From positions 1 through 64,000 of the forward strand of contig JAKSZP010013607.1 in assembly GCA_022478985.1 (NCBI GenBank): DNA of 64,000 bases, written 5' to 3'. This DNA comes from Massospora cicadina (Eukaryota > Entomophthoromycota > Entomophthoromycetes > Entomophthorales > Entomophthoraceae). Of the stretch, positions 34,762-45,480 are shown one piece after another. The notes under the pieces were generated by a model. The model was given only the letters and a program-made list of their open reading frames with translations, made no database searches and was not told the DNA's origin. Both the position numbers and the translations under genes were made by a program. Positions within the stretch are counted from its first letter, which is position 1. Every line of letters starts with the position of its first letter.

Positions 34762-35917
34762 TGTCAGGTGAACAGCAAGTAAGAAATATACAAGCCTGCC
34801 AGCCCAGATGCCAGAGTACCTGAATGGCAAACCAGAATGCCATTGCACTGCTGCTGATTCAACAGATATGGAACTGGAAAAGAATTTCACCAAGAACTGC
34901 TGATGAGCTAGAATCTCATATAGGCACATAATAAAATACCAGATGAGTATGGCTGTTAACCCTGAGGGGTGCATGAAGGTCGGCGGAAAAGGCAGTTTAA
35001 TTTTTAACATGAAAACAAAATTTTAGGAAAGGATTCTAATGGAAAAATTAGGAAAGAAAAATCGACCAAAAAACTTCTCAGTGTGATGTGACTGATTAAA
35101 TAGTGGTCAATTTAGAGAGGAAACAAGCTGGGATTGGGTCACACAAGTTTGACCTAACCAGAAAATTGTTCAGGAATGGGAACAGATAATTTGACTGGGA
35201 ACCAACACTGAAGAATTTGGCGGCAGGCTGAGTTACTGTTAGTTCAACCTCAAAAATCCAAACCGAGGCTTGACTACATTTCCAATGGTTGGCGTGATGG
35301 CGTTTAGCCTGACAAGCAGCAGGAATCCCCAAAGCCACCCCACATAGGGGCGGGCCCATTTGGTTGGGAACAGGTTTGGAACGCCCAACCCGCCTGTGCT
35401 CAGTTGCTGGGCCATTCATTCAGTCAGAGATGTTGTGTTTGGTGCAACGCCCAGTTTTTCCAGCAGGGAGCTTCAAACCCTTGGTGATGGTGTCTGATGT
35501 TGTTACTTGCCCATCGGGGATGATCCTCAATGATTTTGAGGGGGTTGATTTTTTTGATCATAAAATTAGCTGAATTAAAACCCTCGGGCATTCTGGCCAA
35601 TGAGGCAATCTTCATCCCTTTCTGACTACATAGAATCTGACTATCAGGCTGACTCCCACTCAATTTTGGGGCAGTTGATTTCATTTCAGCAATCTTGGCG
35701 CAGATTTCCACAATTAACTGTACCAGTTCAGCCAAGGTGAGTGTGGGCACCAGGGGAGGAATTTGAAGTGGAAGAGCTGTTACCCAGCGCTCATCTACCA
35801 TGTGGGCGAGGTAGCCCTGGGTAATGAGGGGTACAGCCACCCTCTTTAATACCTTCTTACTCGGTAATGGGAAAATGGGCCCAATCAACAGCCAGGGGAC
35901 GTTCCCTGGGACTTAAA
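34762..35917 (-). repeat. Element C 5' LTR
   Basis: Same length as its partner at 24341-25496. It contains an open frame in its U3 part (35888-35424). On the minus strand the end is TGACA. Confidence 0.9.
35424..35888 (-). CDS. U3-located open frame of element C, function unknown
   Basis: A 154-codon frame wholly inside the 5' LTR. It starts 30 bases after the LTR begins and ends well before the motif that may mark the RNA start. Readable features are a basic N-terminal part (PSKKVLKRVAVPLITQG), the motif LAHMVDERWVTALPLQ, an amphipathic helix (LAELVQLIVEICAKIAEMK) and a C-terminal stretch with histidines and one cysteine. The VDERWV motif recurs as VDQRWV in the LTR ORF of element D, with similar upstream spacing. 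The copy in the 3' LTR (25.4 kb) is interrupted. It could be a real accessory ORF, a displaced gag start or chance. I do not recognise a function. Confidence 0.35.
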   Translation of the reverse strand: MIGPIFPLPSKKVLKRVAVPLITQGYLAHMVDERWVTALPLQIPPLVPTLTLAELVQLIVEICAKIAEMKSTAPKLSGSQPDSQILCSQKGMKIASLARMPEGFNSANFMIKKINPLKIIEDHPRWASNNIRHHHQGFEAPCWKNWALHQTQHL

Positions 35918-35922
35918 TACAC

Positions 35923-38900
35923 ACCCAGAATAAAAACATGGTAGGAAGTATCAAGGCGGGGCAACAACCATGCAGTGATGAGGCTGGCAAGAAACTTTGC
36001 AAAAGCTTGTTGTACGCTTTAATCAGGGAGATGGGATTCTAGATTGGCCAGGTTTGTGCAGAACTACAAATTAACGAGGGTTTCTATTGATCCTCTAGAG
36101 TCGGTGAGGAACTTGTCATTTACCATGATTACTGTAAAGAGGTTGCGGAGAGCTTTGGCTATTATTGCTGGTTCAAGAAGATAAACATCAAGGGATATCA
36201 AATCTGGGACAGGAGCTCAAAATCATATGGACTGAGAGAGGATCTCCATAACTCCCTGATAGGAAACTAATGCCTAGAGAGTTTCTTTAATCCGTGGGTC
36301 AGTTTGTAGCACCAGCTTCCGCTACAGAAAACCTTGATGTCCAAGGGGTCCACCTAATTATGATATAAAGATTGGAGAAGAAGCATTGAGCTGCTAGATG
36401 ATTGCTTCCTTATCCGTATGGGTTATTAGTGTTAATTTTCAGTGCAGCTATTTCCTGTAGTGTCAATCAGTTTTTCTTCTGATAGAATAAGGTATGGCGA
36501 TCCCATCATTGATAATAGCAGGATGACATGAAGTTTCACTTCAAAATTTTCCTGCAGAATTGTAAGTTCTGAACGGATGGCTTCTTGATCAGCTACCCAG
36601 TGTTCAGCCAACTAAGAGATGGAAAAGTTGCAGTTCTGCTCAAGATACATAATTCTGGCGTCAGTCCTTTTAATTTTGGCACAAGCAGCAGTCATCTGGG
36701 CTTTGGAATATAAAAAGCAACATTGGTGATTCCTGCTTTGGTCGCCACCCAACTTTCTATGGAGTCAGTAAGGTAGATTAGTGAGAGTGAGTTTATCCCA
36801 GATGGTTTTATTACTTCTCTTTATCAAAAGGTTGTTAAAAAGATTTGTGGAAACACTGACCAGAATCTGTATGACGGTCTGATCATAGTGTAAAGATAAT
36901 AGTGATTAACCTGTAATTTTCATTTGATTGTCGCAAGAAATGGAGGGTATATGCAGCTGACCAGAAGGGGGCTAAATGTGCCTTATATGTGTGACTTTGA
37001 CATTAAGGTCCTTTATTATAATAGATTCTAGTCATACAACTAATTTCAATGTGGAGTATGGCAGCACATCCATAAATCCACTAAAAGGGTATAAAGTCCT
37101 GGAGTAAACTAGATCCAGAGGGTATTCCCACACTAAAAGGTGTAAATATTGCCAATGCAGCATATGTGGTGTTTAAATTCCCCAAGAGCACTGTGTTGCG
37201 CTGGAGATTTAATTAGATGAGTTCTTCCAGGAGCCAATTTTGATCTGAACCTGCATTCGGCATGTAAATGCTGGCAGTGAAAAAAGAGAAGTCAAGAGTA
37301 GTGAGCACACTAATAATAGACTACCACCTAAGTGATGAAAGTAGGTGTTGGTTTAACTGGGGTTTAAAATTTATAAGAACAGCATTGTTCTAAGAAGGAT
37401 TTTCCTTCAAATCGTTCATTCCTTTTGCTGTGTTATTAGAGGATGTGGGGCTCCTGGACAGTGGAAATATAAATTCGCGCTTTCTTAAGAAGTGGAAGAG
37501 GCAGGATATAAGAATAAAACCTTTAACACATTTTTATTGATGTATTGAAGGGCTATGGTGGTGCCATGGGGCTCATAACTGATTCCCTCATAACCTGGGG
37601 GGTTACCAGCTATTATATATTTTCTGTGATATGTATAGTTTTAGGTTCTTTAGCTTGACTTTTAGCTGGGATCTGAGATCTGCGCTAATTGGGTTTTAGG
37701 GTTGTAGGGGTTGGGAGACCTGGTAAACCAAATTAGGATGATGCCCCTGATATGTTGTGGAAATGCCCTGAGGATTCACAATGTAACCTCCGATGGGTCC
37801 CATTAGATTAATCTGGGTCCTTCACCTCATTCACCAACACTTCAAAGGAACTACGCAAGATGTGCTGAGAGAATGAGGTAGGACTTTCTGAATTGATACT
37901 TTTACTAAAGGCAGAAGGTTCCCATTCATTGCTGGTGGGCTGAGCTCCATTGGAAGCTTAATTTGATGCGGTAGAGCACTGGTGGGATTCAGTGGAGCAC
38001 TAGATGGCTAACAATGGGCGCCTTGTAAGAGATGACTTTTATATGGTATGGGGGTGTAAACTTTAGGAGAATGGAGGTTATACCCACTGGAAGAGGGGCC
38101 TAGTTGTTAAAATTTGCCCATATTTATGTTGGAATTAGCAGTCTCAATTGATAGGCGTAAGAACTTTGGAAGTTAGGTATCTAACATGGCCCTATTGCAT
38201 AGTTTGTAAAATTGATGCTGTCGCCACTTGGAAGCTTTTATAGCATGCTTTGGCCGCTGGTTAGTGACTGAGAGGTGCTGTTAGCGAGCTGTACAGATAA
38301 TATAAAGATTACAAAGAGTGAGACACCATGACCAACAAGGGCGCCTGGTATGGTTAACAAAGAATATCATAGGGCTTGCCACAAAGACCACCACACAAGG
38401 ATTGACCTCAATTATGTAAGCCACAGAGGGGGAGGTGATGAACAATGTTCTTTTGTTATGCGCTCCCCTGTGAGTGCCTAGTAGGATTGAATGTAAAAGT
38501 TCACTGAGAGTATAGATTTAGATTCTATTAAACCTCAAAGGACTCCGGTTTAAATGAATCACGATCCACATTTATTGACAGGTGAAACCCTATCCAAGGT
38601 ATTTTCTCCAGGTGAGAGCATATGAAATTATGCAAAGAGTACTACATGGGAATCAACCTGGAGGGTAAAAAATTGATTTGCTGGTGCCACCTAAGTGAAG
38701 CCCACATCAATGTAATGGTCTTCAACTGTTTCGTGGATAGTGGAGTTTAGTAAGTTAAATATTGTCTCGAATGCTACAACATAAAAGAAGTAATCTCAAT
38801 ATAGTATTCAATTGGGTTGTTTCCATTGAAAATGTGTATTGCATGAGTGAGGGTGAGTGAGTAAAAGATTTTTGCGCTCTGGTTTTGGTCTATTTCCTTT

Positions 38901-39950
38901 TAACATTTGATATAAACTACAATTTCAAGTGTCAGCTTCAATAGGGTGGAGCTAATGGCTTCTGTAAAGCGCCAATGACCCCTTTATATCAATAAAAGCT
39001 TGCTTTGAGCAGCAACCGCAGGTGTTACATTGGTCGGTGTTTTAATTGTGATTGTAAGATTCCCCTTTTTCTGGCGTGCTCTGGTAGTTTCTGGTGCTGG
39101 ATGGAATTGGAGCCAGAATGTTGGACCTCAGTGGATTGAGGAGGCCCAATCAGAACGGTGTTAAAGCCAATTAGGAATAAGGCGTAGATTAATCCTCAGC
39201 CCAACCCATAGGTGCAAACTCATATTGAGTGTTGTTTAAGGTTTCATAGGCAGACACATATGCTGATATATGCTTCAGTCATTTTCAGCGTATGCTAAGA
39301 AAGTGACAACTCGGAAGGTGATGAGTTTGAGGTTCAATTTGGTTGGAAAATACTGAGGATTGGTGTAAAGCTCAAAATTTTAAATTATTAAATCCCCATT
39401 AGAAGAAGAAAATACCCAACTTGGTGCTCAGTGAACCATATTGAATGGTTAAATCAACTTATGGCAAGGATTTTGGAGGTCAAGTAGCTTGGCATATCCC
39501 CACACGGTGGAAGTCAGATGTCCAGAATTAGTAATAGTAGTGGTTGCTGGAAAAGTCAACCAAGTATGGAAAGTGATTTCTAGGAAAGCCAAAGATGAGC
39601 CTTTCTAGGCCATTATTATAAAAACAGTTTGTGAGAAGGAATCCCTGGTATGAGGGGACCCTGAGGGTTGATAAACAGCAGCATGCCCTAAGCTGGTCGC
39701 CAAGAAAGTCACATAAGTGTGCTCAGTTGAGCTGGAACTTGTTGATGAGACTGCAGGTGGGGGTGGTACCTTCTTTTGCAGCTGCCACATGAGAGTGGGT
39801 GACTCTAGTTGATTCTTTTGTAAGTAGCAGAGAGCTGGCTTTTTGAAACGGTGCTGGCTCATTTAACTGAGTCAGCGTGTTTCTTTCAGGGTTTACCACC
39901 ATTTTTACTATTAGTTTTGTATTCATTATGATAAAGCTAAGCATCAAAAC
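35923..39950 (-). pseudogene. LINE-1 5' part: ORF1 region, endonuclease and start of RT
   Basis: On the minus strand, near 37285-37150, TASIYMPNAGSDQNWLLEEL followed by NTVLLGNLNTTY matches the APE endonuclease block (NIYAPN... and GDFN). Near 36040-35930, NPISLIKAYNKLLQ and a following LITAWLLPRL match the RT block NWRPISLLNxDYKIxTKIxAxRL. The reading then resumes across element C at 24.33 kb. Further upstream a frame at 39862-39605, serine- and proline-rich, sits where ORF1 would be. I saw no zinc knuckle with confidence. Stops are frequent. The 5' end is uncertain (about 39.95 kb). Confidence 0.65.
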
Positions 39951-40362
39951 AAAATGATGTCTAGAAAGTAATGATTAGCAAATCAAAATCTAATTTAAAT
40001 ATTATCTTTCAAAAAATATCTTAATCTACTTTCTTATATTAGCATGTTTTGTTTCTAATCTAGGAGCTAAATAAAAGACCTAGAAAACTTTTTTATTTTA
40101 AAATAAAACAATTTTGGATTATCATATAAGGTTTCAATATATTATTGATGAAATGAATTAGAAAACATCATAGATTAGATCTAGATAAAGTATAGAATTT
40201 AAGTGTAATCAAAGCAAAATTTTTCTTTTTTAAATTACTAATGTTTAGTATCTAATTGAGTCAAGCTAAACCTAAGGTAGAAATATAAAAAATTTTGGTC
40301 TGAGAGCCATAAAGAAAAAAGAAACAAAGTTTTATAGTTAATTGTAAAAATAAGTAACATAT
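39951..40362. other. AT-rich spacer, nothing recognised
   Basis: Sequence between LINE-1 and element D, without open frames or repeats with a partner in this window. It ends with the AAATC target duplication of element D at 40363-40367. Confidence 0.5.
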
Positions 40363-40367
40363 AAATC

Positions 40368-41214
40368 TGTTATGGTTAAATGATATGATAGTGGTCACCA
40401 ACCCCAAAGATAAGGCTGAGTGGCAGGAGGCCCAGAAGGTGAAGCTTCAGGCCCTCCCTGACCTCAAGCACAAAGTAGACCAACGCTGGGTACAAGCCAA
40501 GTATGACTAGGTTGGTACTAGTGAGGTGCAAATGCCCAGCCCCTTGCATCAGCCCAGGCGTTTAAATGGATGGTCTATTCAATCAATGACAATGGGTCAA
40601 TTTGGTTGATTGAGGAATGGGGGTTTAAAACCCATTCTATATACAAAACTATGTGTTTGGGTCAGATCCAACTTCAATTGATTACTTGAGTGAAGTCAGT
40701 TTTGATTATTCTACCAATTTGGATTGTAGTGTTTGCCTATTGGTGAATCGGTGCTTGGGACCACTTCAGCAGACCCCAAATTTCCCTGACAAAGCTTAAA
40801 TATGTTTTCCTTGACCAACATTCCTTGTTGGTCGATTTTCCCGAATAAAATTTCCCATTTTACATTTTACTTATGTTATTTTGGATGATCCTATACATGA
40901 ACCTATTTGAGGAGTTCTTGCGCTCCATTAACCTTGTAATTTTAAATACAATCAGGCTAGCCCCTAGTACACTATTGGTTCGCCCAAGTTCCCTCCAACC
41001 TGGGTTGCTTAAACCCTTTTCGCATGTGCACTGCATCGCTTTTGGGGGGTTATTTCTTACAAATATTGCACTTCTCTGCTTTAGTATTTATGGCTCCTTC
41101 ACCCTCTGCTGTGCTCTAATAACTTTTGAACTAATGGCTAGTTCCCTGGAGTTGGCCCTGCGCACCAAGCACTACCACGCTGGTAACAGGAGAGTTATAG
41201 ACACTCTCCTTACA
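40368..41214 (+). repeat. Element D 5' LTR
   Basis: Starts TGTTATGGTTAAATGATATG and ends CTCTCCTTACA. It contains a hairpin GACCAAC-ATTCCTT-GTTGGTC (40813-40833 region) immediately before GATTTTCC, followed by AATAAAA. The partner at 45465-46305 has the same parts with one stem change. Confidence 0.93.
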
Positions 41215-41436
41215 TTGGTTGACCAACCATTTAATTTTATGTGTACGAAATTTTTCTGTGTGGGACTTTTCCAAAGGGTAAATGGTGGGCGCCGGCTGTG
41301 GGCTTCAGCTGTAGTTGGTTACACCACTGTTTCCTTTTTCCCCGAAGGTTGGAGCATCTCAGCATTATTATGGCTGCCTCCAACTGGAAAGGACCCACCC
41401 TTCATGCTTTTACCTGGTGGATATGGACGCTTCTAG
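40873..41436 (+). other. Open frame crossing from LTR into internal region of element D
   Basis: A 187-codon frame begins 46 bases after the GTTGGTCGATT motif, crosses the LTR end and stops 222 bases into the interior. It is hydrophobic, with a likely membrane segment (GGLFLTNIALLCFSIYGSF), and has no recognisable domain. If the RNA starts at that motif, this is the first long frame of the transcript, where gag would normally be. The 3' LTR copy is frameshifted. It may be chance, so I list it as an observation and not a gene. Confidence 0.25.
41217..41227 (+). promoter_or_regulatory. Element D putative self-primer binding site
   Basis: GGTTGACCAAC starts three bases after the LTR and can pair with GTTGGTCGATT (40827-40837) over 11 positions including three G-U pairs. 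The local sequence TTGGTTGACCAACCA is itself nearly palindromic. Confidence 0.5.
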
Positions 41437-41683
41437 GTCTGAAAGTCATGATTCCCCAACTTCACGCCAAAATTATCAAATTTAATTTAAATAAATGGGT
41501 TTTAATTTGACAACGCTTTCCCATGATGTCAGCAGAATTGGCGTAGATGGGCCTGTGGGTGTTGGCCTTGGATAACATCAGGCATTCCGTTGCTGTTAGG
41601 GGAATAGGGTCATTCACGTCTAAAAACGCGTTTTATAATAAAACCTTATCAATACCACTGAGCAGGTTATTAGCTCTTATGAA

Positions 41684-42483
41684 TTGGATAGGAACCCTAT
41701 TCCAGTATATCAAATTACCCCTGAGAACCCTCGTTTGACCCCTACCATGATTCATGGCACTCAAGAAGTGGAGAAAGATCTCCGTTTTAAATATGATAAA
41801 TTATATGCACCTGCAGAAGGCATGGTAGGATATGTGGTCTCAGTAGTAAGAGTGGCTAACTATCCCTCCCCCTTCTATGATTCCAAAACATACCATGATG
41901 GCGTGCTTGAGCCTGAGGAAAATTTTTCTGGTGAAGTGTTGGCGTTTTCTGCTTTAAATAAAGACTATTTGGGGTATTTTATATTGATGCTATCCTTTCC
42001 TCCCATTTAGGGAAATTCAGTATCACTATTCTGGTGGATACTGGCGCCACTGAAAACTATACAGACCAGAGCTTAGCTGACTACCTTGGGCTGAGTTACT
42101 TTCCAGGTGGTATGGTTAGGGGAGGGGCGTACCAATGTATTCCCACTCTGAAGGTCGTTGGGACAGTGAACTATCAGGTTGTCAAATACCACTTTTTCAA
42201 TCATTTCCAAACTATCAAGAACCTCTTGTACCCTAGCATTTTGGGTTTGGATTGGTGGCGTAAGTTTGACGTTAGAACCAACTTGAAAGAGAATACCCTA
42301 TCCTTAACATTAAAGAATGGTCGCACATTAGTGGTTCCTTTGTCTGAGGCTGACGCTCAGGGCAACTTACCCCAATTGCCCCACTCTCACACCCTTAGCC
42401 TTGCCTCTATGATGAAGACCACTGTGGTAATTCCCCTACCTTCTTGTTTGAAAGGTTTGGAATCTTCCTTTGATGAAGCTTAA
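41684..42483 (+). pseudogene. Element D protease and upstream spacer
   Basis: The frame from 42034 begins at the active site of a retroviral aspartic protease (VDTGATENYTDQSLADYLGL, where DTGA is intact). It continues to SILGLDWWRKFDVRTNLKENTLSL, the conserved ILGLDWLxxHNPxIDW-like block, and ends at a TAA (42481). The preceding frame (41684-42010) encodes an acidic linker with EVEKDLRFKYDKLYAPAEG and stops just before the protease. The stop at 42481 is in phase with the RT frame that follows, so this was one polyprotein. No zinc knuckle or capsid homology was seen upstream. Confidence 0.82.
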
Positions 42484-43255
42484 ACTGATGCACTACCTGA
42501 TCATTCTAAGTATGACTGTGAATTCAAACTCACTGTGGATCTGGTGCATATTTCTTCTCCCATTTACCCCTTGACCGTTTGGGAGGAAGAGGCGTTAGAT
42601 GTGTGGGTGAAGGGGCAGTTAGCCAAAGGCGCGATTTTTCAGCGTACCTCCCCTGTATGCTTCCCACTTCTCTTTGTTGAGAAGGCTGATGGTATTTTAC
42701 GTCCGTGCATAGACTATGGGAACTTTAACAATGTCACTGTACCAGATCTACATCTCATCCCTTTAGATTCTCAGTTTGCGCGCTATGTGGAGAAGGCTAA
42801 GGTCTTTTCCAAGCTGGATTGCCTCAATGCGTTCAATCAGATTTGGATTAAAAAGGGACAAGAGTGGTTGACCACATTCTGTACCAGAAAAGGGTTTCCA
42901 GTTTTGGGTTATGCCCTTTGGGCTTAAGAATGCCCCTGCTATCTTTCAACGCTGCATTGATGCAGGGTTTGGGACTTGTTTAGGCATGTGCGGTTTCCTA
43001 CAGGAAGATATCCTGGTGTTTTCACCTGATCATGAGTCCCATGCAGTACTCCTTTGGCAAGTGGTGGAGAGGTTAAAAGCAGCCAGCCTTACGCTGAAAA
43101 TTAACTTTTGTGAGTTTTTCAAGTCCCAGTTCACTTTTCTGGGCAACGTCGTGTTTGACCAAGGACACATGATAACTCCAGACAGGGAGAAGTCTATTTG
43201 CGAGCGGCCCACCCCCACCTCAGTTAAGGAGTTGAGAAGCTTTTTGAGGACATAA
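42484..43255 (+). pseudogene. Element D reverse transcriptase
   Basis: Frame 42535-42927 includes VDLVHISSPIYPLTVWEEEAL, GAIFQRTSPVCFPLLFVEKADG, LRPCIDYGNFNNVT and VFSKLDCLNAFNQIWI (motif A aspartate present). A frameshift near 42905 moves to 42911-43255 with MPFGLKNAPAIFQRCID and FLQEDILVFSPDHESH. Motif C, normally YLDD or YIDD, reads LQED, so the tyrosine and one catalytic aspartate are lost. It ends with FTFLGNVVFDQG and TSVKELRSFLRT. The frameshift and the altered active site each suffice to inactivate it. Confidence 0.88.
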
Positions 43256-43860
43256 CATTCCTCAAGAAGTTCACACCAAATCTTTCTGAGGTGGCAGCAC
43301 CCTTATATAAGGCTAGCAGTGTAAAGGTGTTTCAGCGGTCCCCCATTTTGGAGGATGCTTTCCAAATAGTGAAGTGCACCATGTTGTCCACGTCTGTCCT
43401 ACGCCATGTTGACCCTTCCAAAGAGTTCATTATGTCTACTGATGCCTCCAAATTTGCCATAGAGGCTGCCTTGTTACAAGTAGGCGAAGATGTGATAGAG
43501 CATCCAGTGTGATATTTTTCTAGGAAAATGTCTTTTCCTGAGTTGAATTACGCCGTTTATGACAAAGAGTTACTAGCAGTGGTAGAGGCGCTGACTTATA
43601 GGAGTCACCACTTGCATGGCTCCACTCAACCGTTCCACGTACATACAGACCACCGTGCCTTGCTTTACTACCACGCCCCTCATGTCCTAGCCCCATGGCA
43701 GACCCGTTGGCATGAGACCCTTGCCCAATTTGCCTTTTCATACGAGTTCACCAAGGGAAAGGATAATGGTTTGGCGGATGCTTTAAGCTGCAACCCTGCT
43801 TTGGCACTTAATCCAAAGGAGTTAGAAGTTCATAACACACAGGTGATGATTCTGCCAAAT
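43256..43860 (+). pseudogene. Element D RNase H
   Basis: Two frames, 43291-43512 and 43528 onward, are separated by a TGA at 43510. Visible are FIMSTDASKFAIEAALLQVG (first catalytic aspartate), FPELNYAVYDKELLAVVEAL (glutamate helix), VHTDHRALLYY (aspartate) and KGKDNGLADALSCNP (the usual KGKxNxxADALSR end). All catalytic acids are therefore present, which makes this the best-preserved RNase H in the window apart from one stop. Confidence 0.9.
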
Positions 43861-45115
43861 AAAATTGTGCCTCAACTTCCCTCTCCCCCGGCCAATGGGC
43901 CAGTGCTTGCACCTCTTGAAAATTTGGAGGGATATAGTATGTTCAGAAAGGTAGTCCTTCCTCAGCTGATGTCAGCCAAATATACTATGATACTTGGTAA
44001 GAGTACTCTGAATCAAGAGGACCTATCAAGGGGCTATCACGTGAAGGATGAGATGGTGTGGTTTCAGGGGCGCCTATGGGTTCCTGCTGGACCACTGCTC
44101 CTGGAAATCATCTGGGACCATCATGATGGAATTATAATTGGTCATCAGGGGAAAGCAAAGACCTTGGAGTTGATATGATGCACTTACAATTGGAAGGGCT
44201 TGCCGGCTCAGGTGGGACGGTATTGTAAAGAGTGCTTGATCTGCAACCAGATGAAATAAAATCGTCAACCTTTAGCGGGGTTGTTGGTACCAGTCCAGAA
44301 GGCTGAAGGGCCCTGGACTTCCCTATTGGTGGATTTTGTTGCGGAATTACCTGTCTCTGATGACTATGATGCCATCATGGCGGTGGTGGACCAGTTCACA
44401 AAGTTCGCCCACTTTATTCCTTGCAGAACTACAATAACCGCGACTGAGATGGCTAGGCTCTTTGTTACCCATGTGTTTGCGCTTCATGGGGTTTCCCAAG
44501 AAATTATCAGTGACCAGGGCCCCAGTTTACCTCCATCTTTTGGGAAGTGTTGTGTAAGAATCTTCAGATTCGCCCTTGCCATTCAACTGCCTATCACCCC
44601 CAATTAGAGGGGCAGACTGAACGATTGAACCAGTGCTTGGAACAGTTTCTGCAGTGTTACACCTCCGCGGATCATTCATGTTGGGTTTCTCATCTTTCTA
44701 TGGCCCAATTTAGTTACAACAACACTTTGCACTCTTCGATCAGTTGTTACCCTTTTTTCGCCAACCATGGCTTTAACCCCGCCTTTAAAATGGAGCCCAG
44801 CTGTGGATCTAAGGCTGAAGGGGTGGTGGACTTTTTCAAGATTATCAAGAATGTCCACCAGGGAGTTTCCACAAGTTTGGAAGCCGCAATGCAATTGTAT
44901 AAGGAGAACGATGATGGTAAGCGCCAAGTGGGTCCAGCATATAAGGAAGAGGATCTCATGATGCTTGAAGCTCGTAACATCCCTATCAAGCAGCCATGCA
45001 GGAAGCTGGGACCAAAGAGGATTGGCCCTTACCACGTTGTTAGAAAGGTGGGACATGCTCATACCGCTAGTTCTTCCCTTTTCATTTCAGATTTTCTCTG
45101 TCTTTCATGAGAGCA
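43861..45115 (+). pseudogene. Element D integrase
   Basis: The zinc-binding domain is at about 44116-44255 (HHDGIIIGHQGKAKTLEL, then CKECLICNQMK, an HHCC pattern), interrupted by TGA at 44176. The core frame from 44281 has LLVDFVAELPVSDDYDAIM, VVDQFTKFAHFIPC and EIISDQGPSL. After a frameshift near 44560 the frame 44547-45110 has STAYHPQLEGQTERLNQCLEQ, with the catalytic glutamate, and AQFSYNNTLHSSISCYPF. The D,D-E residues appear present. A final part, LGPKRIGPYHVVRKVG, is the GPF-type C-terminal region. Confidence 0.88.
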
Positions 45116-45480
45116 AATTGACATTGTTCAAGGGCCTCCCACCAAAGACTCATGAGGCCTATCTCGTGGATGGGGCGCCAGAGTGGGAAGTGGAGGAAAG
45201 TGTAGTCCCCCGCCGTTTTAAAAGAAGACTTGAGTACCTGATATCTTGGAAGGGTTTTGACGCTGCAGAGAATAGTTGGGTCCCAGCACGAGACTGTGTG
45301 CATGCCCAAGATCTGATTAAAGCCTTTCATAAGCATTTCCCCCAGGTCGCTGGCTCTCAACCCAAACTGAATGTTGCCACAATGAAGTTGGCCCCAGCCC
45401 ACAAGAACTTTTCCCTAGCGCAAGCCCCTGGAGGGGGGTTGAGCCCATTAGGGGGAGAGGGTAGTGTCATGGTTAAATGA
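45105..45480 (+). pseudogene. Element D chromodomain and pol C-terminus
   Basis: In the frame ending 45480, FHESKLTLFKGLPPKTHE is the integrase-to-chromodomain linker. The chromodomain follows: EWEVEESVVPRRFKRRLEYLISWKGFDAAENSWVPARD, with the aromatic residues W and F/Y of the histone-binding cage in expected positions, then LIKAFHKHFP. A proline/glycine-rich tail runs to a TGA overlapping the start of the 3' LTR (TGTCATGGTTAAATGA), so the pol stop lies inside the LTR. This identifies the element as a chromovirus. Confidence 0.9.
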
